Below, one piece after another: positions 32,731 to 41,864 of a DNA stretch of 45,095 nucleotides. Positions within the stretch are counted from its first letter, which is position 1, and each line of letters starts with the position of its first letter. The notes beneath the pieces were generated by a model, which was not told the DNA's origin, ran no database searches, and worked only from the letters and a program-made list of their open reading frames with translations. Source of the stretch: a virus; the IMG/VR virus record IMGVR_UViG_3300042534_000516, positions 1-45,095 of that record; one strand, 5' to 3'. The position numbers and the translations under genes were made by a program.

Positions 32731-33261
32731 ATGGATTTAAAAAAACTTACAAAGCCTTTAGAAATAAAAGATATAGACTTTAGAGTACAATCTATTAATA
32801 AAGGTTGATATGCAACTATACTAGCATATAAAGACGCTAGAGTAGATATGAATAGATTAGATGAAGTTGTTTGACCTGAATACTGGAAAAGAGAACATTC
32901 AGACAATAATGCTAATTGTAAAGTATCTATTTATAACAAAGAAATTAAGGAATGGATAGTAAAAGAAGATGTAGGAACTAAAAGTGCTACAGAAGCTGAA
33001 AAAGGACTTGCTAGCGATTCATTCAAAAGAGCTTGTTTCAACTGGGGAATTGGTAGAGAACTATATGATTATCCAGTAATACAAATAAAACTAAATTCTA
33101 ATGAATTTACTCTTGTATGAGATAAAGCAAAAGCCACTTGGGATTTAAAATTAAAAGAATGGAAATGGGCAAGTCAATTTACTGAATCAGGGGAATTATC
33201 TTGATTAGCTTGTAAAGATGAGAAATGAAATAAAAGATTTTGATTCTGAATATGGAATTAA
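32731..33261 (+). CDS. Rad52/22-like single-strand annealing protein
   Basis: 176 aa. ARVDMNRLDEVVGPEYWKRE, VSIYNKEIKEWIVKED, then EAEKGLASDSFKRACFNWGI and GRELYDYP are the hallmarks of the phage Rad52/22 family. With the RusA resolvase and HNH proteins it gives an annealing-type recombination set. Confidence 0.88.
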
Positions 33262-33285
33262 TTTATAATATAACAATAAGAGAAT

Positions 33286-33705
33286 ATGGAAAAGATAGAA
33301 AAGAATTTACAAAAAGCTAAAGATATACTAATTCAATATGAAAAAGAAACTGAATTAACAGCTATACTAGAGCTATATAAGAAACTTTCTCTATATTCTG
33401 TATTCTTATGAGAAAACCTATCAGACTTAAAAAAACAATACAATACAAGTTATTATACTCGTAAAATAGAGGTTAGTAAATCATATCTTCATAATAAAAA
33501 AGAAAAGATAACTGATAGACAATCTTTAGAGTTAGCAACTACTGAAAACGAAGAATTATTTAAACAAGAATGAGAATTAGAATCTCTAGCAATGAGATTA
33601 GATATATTTTTAAAACAGATTAATAGAGTTCTACAAGCTATGTCTAGTGATGTAAGCTATTTAAAATGAGAAGCTAATAGAACTAATAGAAATGATATTA
33701 TTTAA
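33286..33705 (+). CDS. Coiled-coil hypothetical protein
   Basis: 139 aa, helical, reading from the annealing protein. Contains NTSYYTRKIEVSKSYLHNK. May be a recombination accessory protein by position only. Confidence 0.65.
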
Positions 33706-33716
33706 CCTAACTAATT

Positions 33717-34025
33717 ATGATTACTACAATTAGCCCAAAGATAAAAAGATTTTTAAAAAGAAACCAAAAACTAGATAATAGAACATTATATATAGAATAC
33801 TTACTAGATATGTGTGAAACAGAGCAAGAAAAAAAAGTAATAGAAAAAATTTTAAATAATTCTATCCAAAATAATAGTTTAATAAGATTAAGAAATTTCT
33901 TAATAAAAGAATGAGAAATAGCTCCTTATAGTAAGGACAGAAATAAAAAATATAGGGAAGTAAGAGAGCAATTCTCGCCGATTAACGGATTAATTAGTGG
34001 ATTCAGAAGATATTTTAACTTTTAA
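33717..34025 (+). CDS. Small basic protein
   Basis: 102 aa, basic (PKIKRFLKRNQKLDNRTLYI; RNKKYREVREQFSPINGLIS). Likely nucleic-acid binding. Not recognised. Confidence 0.65.
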
Positions 34026-34035
34026 AACTAACATT

Positions 34036-34239
34036 ATGACAGCAATAATTATAACAATTAGTATATGTATAGTATTAATAATATTAATCTTATATGTACT
34101 ATGAAATAATATTAAAAAACAAAATGAAACTATTAGTAGATTATTTAAAAAACAAGACTTAGATAGAGAAGTTATAAATAATTTATGATGAATAATAGAA
34201 TCACAAGAAGCATATAATGCAAAATTAAAAAAGAAATAA
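34036..34239 (+). CDS. Small membrane protein with coiled coil
   Basis: 67 aa. N-terminal membrane helix (AIIITISICIVLIILILYVL) then a charged helix. Layout resembles small spanin- or holin-like proteins but is not diagnostic. Confidence 0.6.
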
Positions 34240-34263
34240 TATTTAAAACTTAAAAAATAAACT

Positions 34264-34947
34264 ATGACTAATACAAATACTGGGAACTGAAATACTGGGA
34301 ACAGAAATACTGGGGACTGGAATACTGGGAACTGAAATACTGGGAACAGAAATACTGGGGACTGAAATACTGGGTACAGAAATACTGGGGACTGGAATAC
34401 TGGGAACTGAAATACTGGGAACAGAAATACTGGGGACTGAAATACTGGGTACAGAAATACTGGGGACTGGAATACTGGGGACTGAAATACTGGGTACAGA
34501 AATACTGGGGACTGGAATACTGGGAACTGGAATACTGGGTATTTTAATATAGATGAACCAAAGGTAAGAATATTTTGAAAAGAAACAGATATAAAAAGAG
34601 AAGATATAAGTTTCCCATCATTTCTATATTTTAATCTAACTGAATGGATAAGTGAAAGTGATATGACAGAAGAAGAAAAAAAAGCTGATGAAAACGAATA
34701 TTATAAAACTACTGGAGGATATTTAAAAAGTTATGAATATCAAGAGGCTTTTAAAAACAGTTATAATAAACTATCAGAAGAGGAAAGAAAAAAACAAGTA
34801 GAGCAACTAAGAGCTTTACCAAACTTTGATAAAGATATGTTTAAACAAATTTCTTGAATAGATATTGAAGAAGAAAAAACAGTTAAAGAATATACAATAG
34901 CTGAATTACAAGAAAAACTATGAGAAACTTTTAAAATTATTAAATAA
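34264..34947 (+). CDS. Pentapeptide-repeat protein with conserved C-terminal domain
   Basis: 227 aa. About 18 NTG(N/D/Y)(G/R/W) pentapeptides form the N-terminal half. The rest has SFLYFNLTEWISES, TTGGYLKSYEYQEAFKNS and LRALPNFDKDMFKQISGIDI, a C-terminal region seen in a phage pentapeptide-repeat family. The fifth repeat position alternates TGA (Gly), AGA (Arg) and TGG (Trp). Related proteins have Trp or Arg there, so Gly here marks mutation of TGG to TGA. Pentapeptide solenoids may mimic DNA or bind proteins; the target is unknown. Confidence 0.8.
34270..34544 (+). repeat. 15-bp tandem repeat array encoding the pentapeptides
   Basis: About 18 copies of AATACTGGGNACNGR, highly uniform at DNA level, which suggests recent expansion. 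It is in frame and coding, not a CRISPR. Confidence 0.9.
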
Positions 34948-34954
34948 ATATAAA

Positions 34955-35197
34955 ATGACAACAATAGAACAATTCTTAGAAAAAGAAAAAAGAGAAACAG
35001 AATTAAGAAAAGAATTAAAACAAAAGATATTAAAACTAATAACTAGATATAATCAAAAAGATATAGCTAAACTATTAAAAGTAGATAATACTATAATAAC
35101 AAGAATAAAACATGATTATAAATTCAAAATAAGTACAATAAAACATTATTTAAAATGAGTTAATGAGATTATAAAACATATAAATAAACTTAATTAA
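34955..35197 (+). CDS. Small HTH DNA-binding protein
   Basis: 80 aa. NQKDIAKLLKVDNTIITRIK is a helix-turn-helix. Candidate regulator for the palindromic operators at 38185 and 38948, by size and location only. Confidence 0.7.
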
Positions 35198-35224
35198 TTT
35201 AATTACTAATACAATAAAGAAAAT

Positions 35225-35383
35225 ATGGAAAATAATCAATTAGAGCAATTATTAGACTCAATATGAAATGAATTTAATTGCAATATTCCAAGTTGATGAC
35301 TTAAAGTAATACTTAACAATGTTTTAAAAGAAATAGAATTAAGTTCTATTGAGGAATATTTAGAATATAGAAAAACTAATTAA
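35225..35383 (+). CDS. Small acidic protein
   Basis: 52 aa, Leu/Glu-rich, one Cys-containing turn (EFNCNIPSGGLKVIL). Not recognised. Confidence 0.55.
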
Positions 35384-35430
35384 CCCCCTATTTACTAGCC
35401 TAGACTAGTGTAATTAATAAATAAAGAATT

Positions 35431-36093
35431 ATGAGAAAATTTTTTTACAACAAAAAATGAGAAAGTATAGCTATTGAAATATGTAAATGATTAAATTCAT
35501 TGTGACTTTACTACGAAATAGGAGGATATGATGATGATAAAACTTTATTTATATGACTTATATTTTTTAGATTATGGATTTCTTGGGGACAAACTAATGT
35601 AGAGAAAAAATATTGATTTGATATTAGTAATCATAATATTCAATTATGGTATTGAAAAAATGATTATTTTGATGAAGAAGAATGAAATAAAAAATTCAGT
35701 TTTTGGTGGCATAAAATTCCAGATTTCTTCTTATGAAAAGAAAAAAGATTTAGAGACGATGAAAAATATCTTTGAGTATTTGATTTAAAAATGGAGCAAT
35801 GAGATGAATATAAAGTTAAAGTTACTTGAAGTCAATTATACTGATGGAGACCTAGATGGTTTGGTAAAAAATATTGGTTTTCTTATAAAGTAACTCCAGA
35901 TAGAACTATTCCATATCAATGAAAATGAGAGAACTCGTGGGATTGTGGCGATAATGGTACTTCTTCAATGAGTACTTGAAATGCACAAACTCCACAAGAA
36001 GCAGTAGAACAACTTAAAAAATCTTGTGAAAGAAGTAGAAAAAAATACGGTATTATAAAAAATATACAAATGAAACCTATTTTAAAAAACTAA
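35431..36093 (+). CDS. Conserved hypothetical phage protein
   Basis: 220 aa, very Trp-rich (FSFWWHKIPDFFL; YGWRPRWFGKKYWFSYKV), ending in GNAQTPQEAVEQLKKSCERS. Resembles uncharacterised phage proteins. Not a recognised enzyme. Confidence 0.65.
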
Positions 36094-36136
36094 CTTACTT
36101 TACTAAATAGCATATATTATATAACTTATAGAGATT

Positions 36137-36376
36137 ATGAAACACACACTAAAAATCCAAGATAGATTTTATAAACAAATACTTACCTGAGAAAAGACTT
36201 TTGAAATAAGAAAGAATGATAGAGATTTTAAAGTATGAGATGTTATTGAGTTTAAAAGGATAGTGGAATGATTATCAATTGAATGAGATATAACACTAGA
36301 AATAAAAAATGTATTTCAAGAGAAGTGATTTTGATTAGAAGAATGATTTTGTATTTTGAGTTTCAGTATTATCTAA
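36137..36376 (+). CDS. ASCH/DUF3850-like protein
   Basis: 79 aa. HTLKIQDRFYKQILTGEKTF, then EIRKNDRDFKVGDVIEFKR is the DUF3850/ASCH pattern, a small PUA-like fold linked to RNA binding. The end (GFCILSFSII) is typical. Confidence 0.85.
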
Positions 36377-36407
36377 ATAACTAATATACTTTACTAATAA
36401 AAGAGAG

Positions 36408-36560
36408 ATGACAACTTTAGAAAATCAAATGAGATTAGATAATATTAAATCTTCAAGGGTATTATGAATAATAACTCTTGATGAATCAATAAAACTATTT
36501 AGAGAATATATTAAAAATCAAAGTTTAGAAATAACTAAAAATTTAAAATGAAAAAAATAG
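36408..36560 (+). CDS. Small hypothetical protein
   Basis: 50 aa, helical. AAAGAGAG directly before ATG is the closest to a Shine-Dalgarno in this block. Ends in TAG, overlapping the next gene by 13 bases. Confidence 0.5.
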
Positions 36561-36913
36561 AACAATATATACAATTTGCTATTGATAATGGATTATTTAA
36601 AAGACCTAAGTGATATAATTGATATTATGAAAACAAATTTCATTTAACAAATTATTGAGAGGTAGCTTTTAGAAATACTATTATTGTAATAAAATCTAAA
36701 TTAAACAAAAGAGATGAATATATTTATGAAGAATATAATTTAATTGCATTAATAACTAGCGGTATTTTTATAGAAGCAATAGCTAGAGGAGTAACTAAAG
36801 AATGGTTATTAAATGCAGAATATGATATTACAACTCAACAAGCAATAGCTATTAGAGATAATAAGCTACCTGAATTTATTACTAATTTATGAATATGAAA
36901 ACAGAACACCTAA
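36548..36913 (+). CDS. Hypothetical protein
   Basis: 121 aa, mixed alpha/beta, with a C-terminal segment GIFIEAIARGVTKEWLLNAE. Not recognised. The end overlaps the next gene. Confidence 0.65.
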
Positions 36914-37050
36914 TAAACTATACTAATTCAAAAGCCGAACATTTACTAGAAGAGATGAATAAAACTAGTGAATGAAAAGAATGTGCAAAAAAGATACAAA
37001 CTATAATTGATAATTATAAATTAATAATAGAACAAATTAGTGCAGTTTAG
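36895..37050 (+). CDS. Small helical protein
   Basis: 51 aa (HLINYTNSKAEHLLEEMNKT). Ends in TAG at the start of the second leader repeat. Confidence 0.55.
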
Positions 37051-37089
37051 AATGTGAAATACTTTATTATTAACAAATAGATTATGAAA
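37050..37089 (+). repeat. Cassette leader repeat, copy 2
   Basis: GAATGTGAAATACTTTATTA, then TTAACAAATAGATTATGAAA; matches 29219-29263 apart from an 8-base deletion and one substitution. Confidence 0.8.
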
Positions 37090-37359
37090 GAAATACTAGA
37101 ATATTTAACAAATCCAAAAGAGAACTGAAAGAGACTAGTTATTAATTGAAAAGATTATTGAGCTAAAGTAGAATTTTCAGAAGAAGAATTATCTAAAATG
37201 ATAACAAATTTAAGTAAATATGAACTAGCAAAAACAATTAATGCTGTTTCTACTGTATGTGAACAATGGTCTTCAATGAGAGTAGCTCCAAATAATGATA
37301 TATGAGCAGTTGCAAGATTTCAAGTATGTAGAGATTTAATAAATAACATAAACAAATAA
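37084..37359 (+). CDS. Small hypothetical protein (cassette gene 2)
   Basis: 91 aa, unrelated to the gene at 29261 that has the same leader and trailer. Contains KTINAVSTVCEQWSSMRV. Not recognised. Confidence 0.65.
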
Positions 37360-37360
37360 C

Positions 37361-37383
37361 AGAATACACTTAATAAATAACTA
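37361..37383 (+). repeat. Cassette trailer repeat, copy 2
   Basis: 23 bases identical to 29505-29527. Confidence 0.85.
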
Positions 37384-37391
37384 ATAAGATT

Positions 37392-37796
37392 ATGGGATAC
37401 CAAATATACGAAGTATGAAATAGATGGGGAGGATATTGAGTTCCTGCTATATGTGAACACCCTGATTGTAATAAAAAAATAGATAGATGAATGAGTTATG
37501 CTTGTTGATGAGAACCTTTTTCAGAATACTGATGTGATAGATATTTTTGTGAAGAACATACTAAATTTGTAGATTTTGATAATGTAAATTGATGAGTTGT
37601 AAAAGAAGAAGATTATAATGAAGAAAGAGAAGATGAATATGAATATAAACAAGTATGTTTTAGATGTGCTGAATGAAAAGAACCTTTTCCTTATAAACCT
37701 GAAACTAAAGAATGGGTAAATCACTTATTAAATGATAAAAGTTGGAAAGTATGGAGAGAAAAAAATCCTAAAAAAGTTAAAGAACTTACTTTATAA
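37392..37796 (+). CDS. Cys-rich zinc-binding protein
   Basis: 134 aa. ICEHPDCNKKIDRGMSYACG, then YGCDRYFCEEH and VCFRCAEGK give several Cys/His pairs typical of a phage zinc-finger family. Acidic centre. Likely a nucleic-acid or protein-binding factor. Confidence 0.7.
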
Positions 37797-37813
37797 ACTA
37801 ATACAATATAAGA

Positions 37814-38014
37814 ATGAAACAAAAACTAATAGAAATATCTCCTGATAATACTAAGACAGGATATGAATGTCAGAAAGTATGAACTAATGAATGGGAAAAG
37901 ATAAATCATATATGTTTAATAAAAGATAAGTGTGGAGAGCAAGTACATAATATACTCCTAAAAAATATGCACTATATTTGAGAGTGTGAATGACAATGTT
38001 TATTTGATAAATAA
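37814..38014 (+). CDS. Small Cys-containing protein
   Basis: 66 aa with five Cys spread through the chain (YECQK, HICLI, DKCGE, ECEGQCLF). Not recognised. Confidence 0.55.
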
Positions 38015-38020
38015 TAGATT

Positions 38021-38158
38021 ATGAAAGAGATAACCGTATTTTATATTTATATAGTAATGATGATTATATTGTTATGATTTACAATATATTTATATATATA
38101 TTTACAGAATATACCCCTTGTGTATTTATTGATTGAAAAAGCACTTGATATTGTTTAA
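38021..38158 (+). CDS. Small membrane protein
   Basis: 45 aa, one hydrophobic helix (VFYIYIVMMIILLGFTIYLY). Last gene before the first operator-promoter. Confidence 0.5.
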
Positions 38159-38181
38159 TAAATGCTTTTAATTAAAACACT

Positions 38182-38211
38182 TTCACATATACTTAGTATG
38201 TGTACTATAAT
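38182..38211 (+). promoter_or_regulatory. Operator-promoter, copy 1
   Basis: ACATATAC-TTA-GTATGTGT (38185-38203), an 8-3-8 palindrome with one mismatch, lies two bases before TATAAT (38206-38211). It covers the -35/-10 spacer; a possible -35 is TTCACA (38182). A binding protein here would block polymerase. Confidence 0.7.
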
Positions 38212-38226
38212 TTAAAAATAAATCCT

Positions 38227-38439
38227 ATGACAGAACACGAAAAGATAGTATGAAAATACAGGCAATTATGAAAAGATATACTTATACAAGAAATCATTAA
38301 AGATTGTTTTAAGGAAGAATATAAATGTGAAAAATGTAATAATACAATAACTTGAACTTGTTGCAGACATTGTGGATATGTAAAAAGTGAATGAAAAAAT
38401 ATTAATGAAATGAGAGTATGGGATAATCAAACTATATAA
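38227..38439 (+). CDS. Small zinc-finger protein
   Basis: 70 aa. YKCEKCNNTITGTCCRHCGY holds two Cys pairs. Begins MTEHEKIV, similar to MNEHEKLK of the other operator-controlled gene at 38990. Confidence 0.65.
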
Positions 38440-38537
38440 ATCAAATAAAAGATAGAATGGAAAAAATAATTAACACTACTAACAAGTAATAAGTTAGTAA
38501 TGTATTAGTAATATAATTAAATAACCCTAAAGAGATT
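38440..38537 (+). other. Intergenic segment with hairpin and tiny ORF
   Basis: A 10-codon ORF starts at 38457. ACTAAC and GTTAGT (near 38474-38495) form a hairpin without a T run. No clear promoter. Confidence 0.35.
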
Positions 38538-38939
38538 ATGAAAAACTATATAGAAGAATATTTTAAAAATCCTGATAATGTAATGAATGAGTATGTTCTT
38601 TATTGAGATGCTTATGAAAAAGTTACACCATTACAATTTTTTGAATGAATAGAACCTGAACAAAAAAACTCAAGTATTATATTTAAACGTATTATTTGTA
38701 AAGATTGATTTACTATGAGTGTACAAGCTAGTTATTGACATTATTGTGAACCAAGAATAACACGTTATTCAGAACATACATTTATTTATGATAGTATGGA
38801 AGTGTGATACCCAAGTGAAAGGGTAGAAGAATTAATGGAATACTCTGCTAATGAAGAATGAGTATGGGAAGGAGTTTATGGACAAGTTCCAGTAAAATTA
38901 TTAAATGAAATAATTGAAAAACATTGAGGTATAATATAA
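38538..38939 (+). CDS. Conserved hypothetical phage protein
   Basis: 133 aa. VQASYGHYCEPRITRYSEHT, then YDSMEVGYPSERVEELMEYS and VYGQVPVKLLNEIIEKHGG belong to a small conserved phage family of unknown function. Confidence 0.65.
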
Positions 38940-38944
38940 AACAC

Positions 38945-38974
38945 TTCACATATACTTAGTATATGTACTATAAT
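38945..38974 (+). promoter_or_regulatory. Operator-promoter, copy 2
   Basis: ACATATAC-TTA-GTATATGT (38948-38966), a perfect 19-bp palindrome, two bases before TATAAT (38969-38974). The same arrangement and about 40 bp of shared sequence as at 38182. Confidence 0.75.
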
Positions 38975-38989
38975 TTAAAAAGAAAACCT

Positions 38990-39274
38990 ATGAATGAACA
39001 CGAAAAACTAAAAAAAATTATAGATACAATAGGATTAAAATTACCTAAAAAATATATCTATACAGAGAATAATCAATATATGTTTAGATATTCTGAAACT
39101 TGAAGAGTCAGATGTGGCGTACAAGAAATAATATTTACACAAGAGTTTATGGATAAGTATTTTATGGCTTGATATAATAAATGATTAAAACAAGAAAGGT
39201 TAGAGAAATTACATACAGATATATTGCAAAACCTAGATAATCCAGTAGACTATCTTTATAAATTAATTAAATAA
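38990..39274 (+). CDS. Small protein, paralogue of the gene at 29549
   Basis: 94 aa, same length as its paralogue, conserved at the C-terminus (LDNPVDYLYKLIK). First gene after the perfect operator, so it is probably repressor-controlled. Confidence 0.65.
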
Positions 39275-39279
39275 AACCT

Positions 39280-39411
39280 ATGTTGTACTTATGAATAATA
39301 GCAATATTATTAATGATAATACTTATAATAATTACTATATACTGAACTTATATTGATTATAAAAAATCAAATGAAATACAAACATACCACACTTGGTATA
39401 CTGATGAATAA
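39280..39411 (+). CDS. Small membrane protein
   Basis: 43 aa, one membrane helix (LYLGIIAILLMIILIIITIY) with a short charged tail. Start context AAAACCTATG. Confidence 0.55.
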
Positions 39412-39432
39412 TATTATTTATAAATAAAACCT

Positions 39433-39636
39433 ATGAACAATTTTAGAGAAATACTTAAAATAAATTGATTTACTTATAAGTGAAGAGAATATAATAGAGA
39501 TGATTGAATACAAATTAATTCTTTAGATAATATGTATGAAATAGTTTTTTGAGATTGAACAGTAATTAATGCAGATAATAAAGAACAATTAATCTGAACA
39601 TTAGCGATACATAATATAATAAATAGATTATTTTAA
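39433..39636 (+). CDS. Small hypothetical protein
   Basis: 67 aa, beta-like centre (IQINSLDNMYEIVFGDGTVI). Start context AAAACCTATG. Confidence 0.55.
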
Positions 39637-39652
39637 AACTTAAATAAAATCT

Positions 39653-39826
39653 ATGAAAACATTAAAAGAAATAAAAAATAAGTTTTGAATAGAACATCAG
39701 GAAAGTAAAGCATATTATGAATGATACAAAGATGCTATTGAATGAATATTTAACGATATAGTAAACTCACAAGCTACATCAGTTGAAACAATAGAAAAAT
39801 ATTTACAAGATTTACTTACTAAATAA
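39653..39826 (+). CDS. Small helical protein
   Basis: 57 aa (KTLKEIKNKFGIEHQESKAY). Not recognised. Start context AAAATCTATG. Confidence 0.55.
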
Positions 39827-39831
39827 AACCT

Positions 39832-40239
39832 ATGAATAAAACAAGAAAAGCTATAATAGAAATTATAGAGTCTTATATGGCAAAAGATTTAAGTGAGGGG
39901 TGTTTAATAAGAGAATGGGAATATTCAAAATATGCTAAATATCTATGAAAAAGAGATGATACAAAATATCATAAATATTGGTTATTTGATGAACAATTAG
40001 CTTTTGAAACAGATAAAATAGAAGATTTTAAAATCATCTGACACTATGATATAACTAGCTTAATTAAATATATAGCAGATAAATGAGAAATAGAATTAGA
40101 TTGAGAATGATTTTGGACTATATATAATCATACTTGAGAACAATATCTATGAAAAATACCCAATATCCCTTTAAATCTATATAATGATGAGCAAGAAAAA
40201 ACTACATTAAACTTGCTTTTAAAACTAGAATCCATATAA
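39832..40239 (+). CDS. Hypothetical protein upstream of the homing endonuclease
   Basis: 135 aa. The C-terminus (DEQEKTTLNLLLKLESI) resembles the 25-aa fragment at 40907 (AEEKELLQLLLKLK). This suggests that a related gene was broken on the far side of the endonuclease insertion. Confidence 0.6.
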
Positions 40240-40346
40240 TAATAACACTACAACAATATTTTACATAGGCAAAAAAGAATTTTTAAGGACTTGTTGTAGT
40301 AAACAAATACATTTATGTAAACCTTGAAAGTTCTTTTTTGTTGTAA
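40240..40346 (+). ncRNA. Bistable structured RNA segment
   Basis: ACTACAACAA (40247-40256) is a perfect complement of TTGTTGTAGT (40291-40300). Its last eight bases can instead pair with TTGTTGTA (40338-40345). CAAAAAAGAA (40270-40279) pairs with TTCTTTTTTG (40331-40340), and TTTACATA (40260-40267) with TATGTAAA (40314-40321). The helices cross, so they cannot all form as simple hairpins. No ORF. It lies directly before a homing endonuclease gene. Confidence 0.6.
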
Positions 40347-40358
40347 AAATTAAAGATT

Positions 40359-40922
40359 ATGGAAATATGGAGAGATATAAAATTTTATGAATGATTATAT
40401 CAAATAAGTGATTTAGCAAGAATAAAAAGCTTATGAACAGGTAAATCAAATAATTCTAAACCTATTATAATGAAAATAGGAAAAAGAAGACAATATTGAA
40501 AGATAATGTTATATAATAATTGAATAGGTAAAGAATTTAGTGTTCATAGGTTAGTTTGACAAGCATTTCTTTGATTAGATATAAATAATCCTAAACAATT
40601 ATGCTTACATAAGTATGAAGAACTAGATAGTAGATGAATGTTAAATAATTCAAAAGACAATCTATTCTTAGGAACACATAAAGACAATTCTCAAGATATG
40701 CTTTCAAAATGAAGACATAAACCAGCTTGGAAATGAAAGTTTTGAAAAGAACATAATATAACAAATACAATTAAGCAATATACAATAAATTGAGGATTTA
40801 TAAAAAATTGGAATTGAGGATATGAAATACAAAGGGAATTATGATTTTATCCTTCAAATATTAATAAGGTATGTAATTGAAAAAGAAAAACGGCATATTG
40901 ATTTATATGGAGGTTTGGATAA
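40359..40922 (+). CDS. NUMOD4-HNH-NUMOD1 homing endonuclease
   Basis: 187 aa. NUMOD4 start IWRDIKFYEGLYQISDLARI-KSLG. HNH core VHRLVGQAFLG, LCLHKYEELDSRG, LNNSKDNLFLGT. C-terminal NUMOD1-like DNA-binding unit (YEIQRELGFYPSNINKVCNG then KRKTAYGFIWRFG). Unlike the gene at 24049 the HNH His is present. Probably mobile; its insertion may have broken a neighbour. Confidence 0.88.
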
Positions 40923-40984
40923 TTCACTTATATATAGAAGCTGAAGAAAAAGAATTATTACAATTACTTTTAAAACTTAAATAA
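40907..40984 (+). pseudogene. Gene fragment after the endonuclease
   Basis: 25 codons (ATG at 40907, TAA at 40982) overlap the end of the endonuclease. The last 15 residues resemble the C-terminus of the gene at 39832. A remnant rather than a full gene is likely. Confidence 0.4.
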
Positions 40985-40989
40985 AATCT

Positions 40990-41244
40990 ATGAATAAAAA
41001 AACTAGCGTAATAGCTTATGTAAGAAATGATTGACTAATTGATGAAGCCCAAGCAAATGACCTCCCTCCAGCTTGTATTCAAATATCAGAAATAAAGAGA
41101 CTTGTATCAGTACTTATGACTATGGAACAATGGGAAGAATATATGAGTAAGAAGTGAAATGATAAAACTCTTTATTTAAGAGAAAGAACAAAGGAAGCTA
41201 TACAAACTCATTGATGAGAAATAAATAAAATTATTAATAATTAA
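40990..41244 (+). CDS. Small hypothetical protein
   Basis: 84 aa (DLPPACIQISEIKRLVSVLM). Helical, start context AAAATCTATG. Not recognised. Confidence 0.6.
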
Positions 41245-41248
41245 AACT

Positions 41249-41428
41249 ATGAATAATAAAAAAGAAATCATAGAGAAAGCAAGAGAATTAGCTTGATATA
41301 AAACTAAGCAAACTAGAGAACTCTCATCTTTAATTAAAACTTATGATAATAAAGTAGAGAGTTGAAACAAAGATGTTAAGCATTTGGTAAATCAAATGAA
41401 AGACAGGATTTTAAAATTAACTAAATAA
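41249..41428 (+). CDS. Small basic helical protein
   Basis: 59 aa, Lys-rich. Tightly packed with its neighbours (TAA, 4 bases, ATG). Not recognised. Confidence 0.6.
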
Positions 41429-41429
41429 A

Positions 41430-41594
41430 ATGAGAATATTAGAACTTATACAGGAATTAGAAAAGATAAATTCTGAAAATTGAAATATTGAAGTTGCAGT
41501 TCAATATAGAGATAGTTGATGAGATTATAAAGGATATGATGAGGATTTATATTTAACTATAAAACCTATTTGAGATTGAAAATTATTATTATAA
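41430..41594 (+). CDS. Small hypothetical protein
   Basis: 54 aa; IEVAVQYRDSGGDYKGYDED, beta-like. Starts 1 base after the previous stop. Not recognised. Confidence 0.6.
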
Positions 41595-41729
41595 AAATAA
41601 CAATGACTAAAAAAGAATTTTAAGAGATATTATTCGTAGGTTCCCTCCTATAAAGCCTATGAGTTATATGACTACTCTAATGTAGTTAAAACTTGTAATG
41701 ATATATTTAACTTAATAAAATAAGAAACT
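41595..41729 (+). other. Noncoding segment with hairpins
   Basis: Contains only a six-codon ORF at 41603. Two hairpins: TAGG-TTCCCT-CCTA (41637-41650) and ACTAC-TCTAAT-GTAGT (41671-41686). The first loop holds CCTCC, which resembles an anti-Shine-Dalgarno. Possible small RNA or leader; no strong promoter seen. Confidence 0.4.
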
Positions 41730-41852
41730 ATGACTAGAATATATTGAAAAAGTGAATTAGATATAAATGAGAAAAAGATTAAACAAGCAAGACAAATTAA
41801 GTCTGCATATATAGATAAAATTGCAAAGGAAATAAATAATACTTTAATTTAA
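41730..41852 (+). CDS. Small basic protein
   Basis: 40 aa (INEKKIKQARQIKSAYIDKI). Possibly nucleic-acid binding. Not recognised. Confidence 0.55.
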
Positions 41853-41864
41853 TAAGAAACAACT

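Noticed and set aside
34270-34544. CRISPR array
   Set aside because: The 15-bp units are contiguous, in frame and encode pentapeptides; there are no spacers.
34955-35197. Lysogeny module
   Set aside because: Only a small HTH protein is seen; no integrase, excisionase or attachment site was found, so temperate lifestyle is not supported.
40240-40984. Group I intron containing the homing endonuclease
   Set aside because: The catalytic core elements were not visible, and the upstream gene has its own stop codon before the structured segment.
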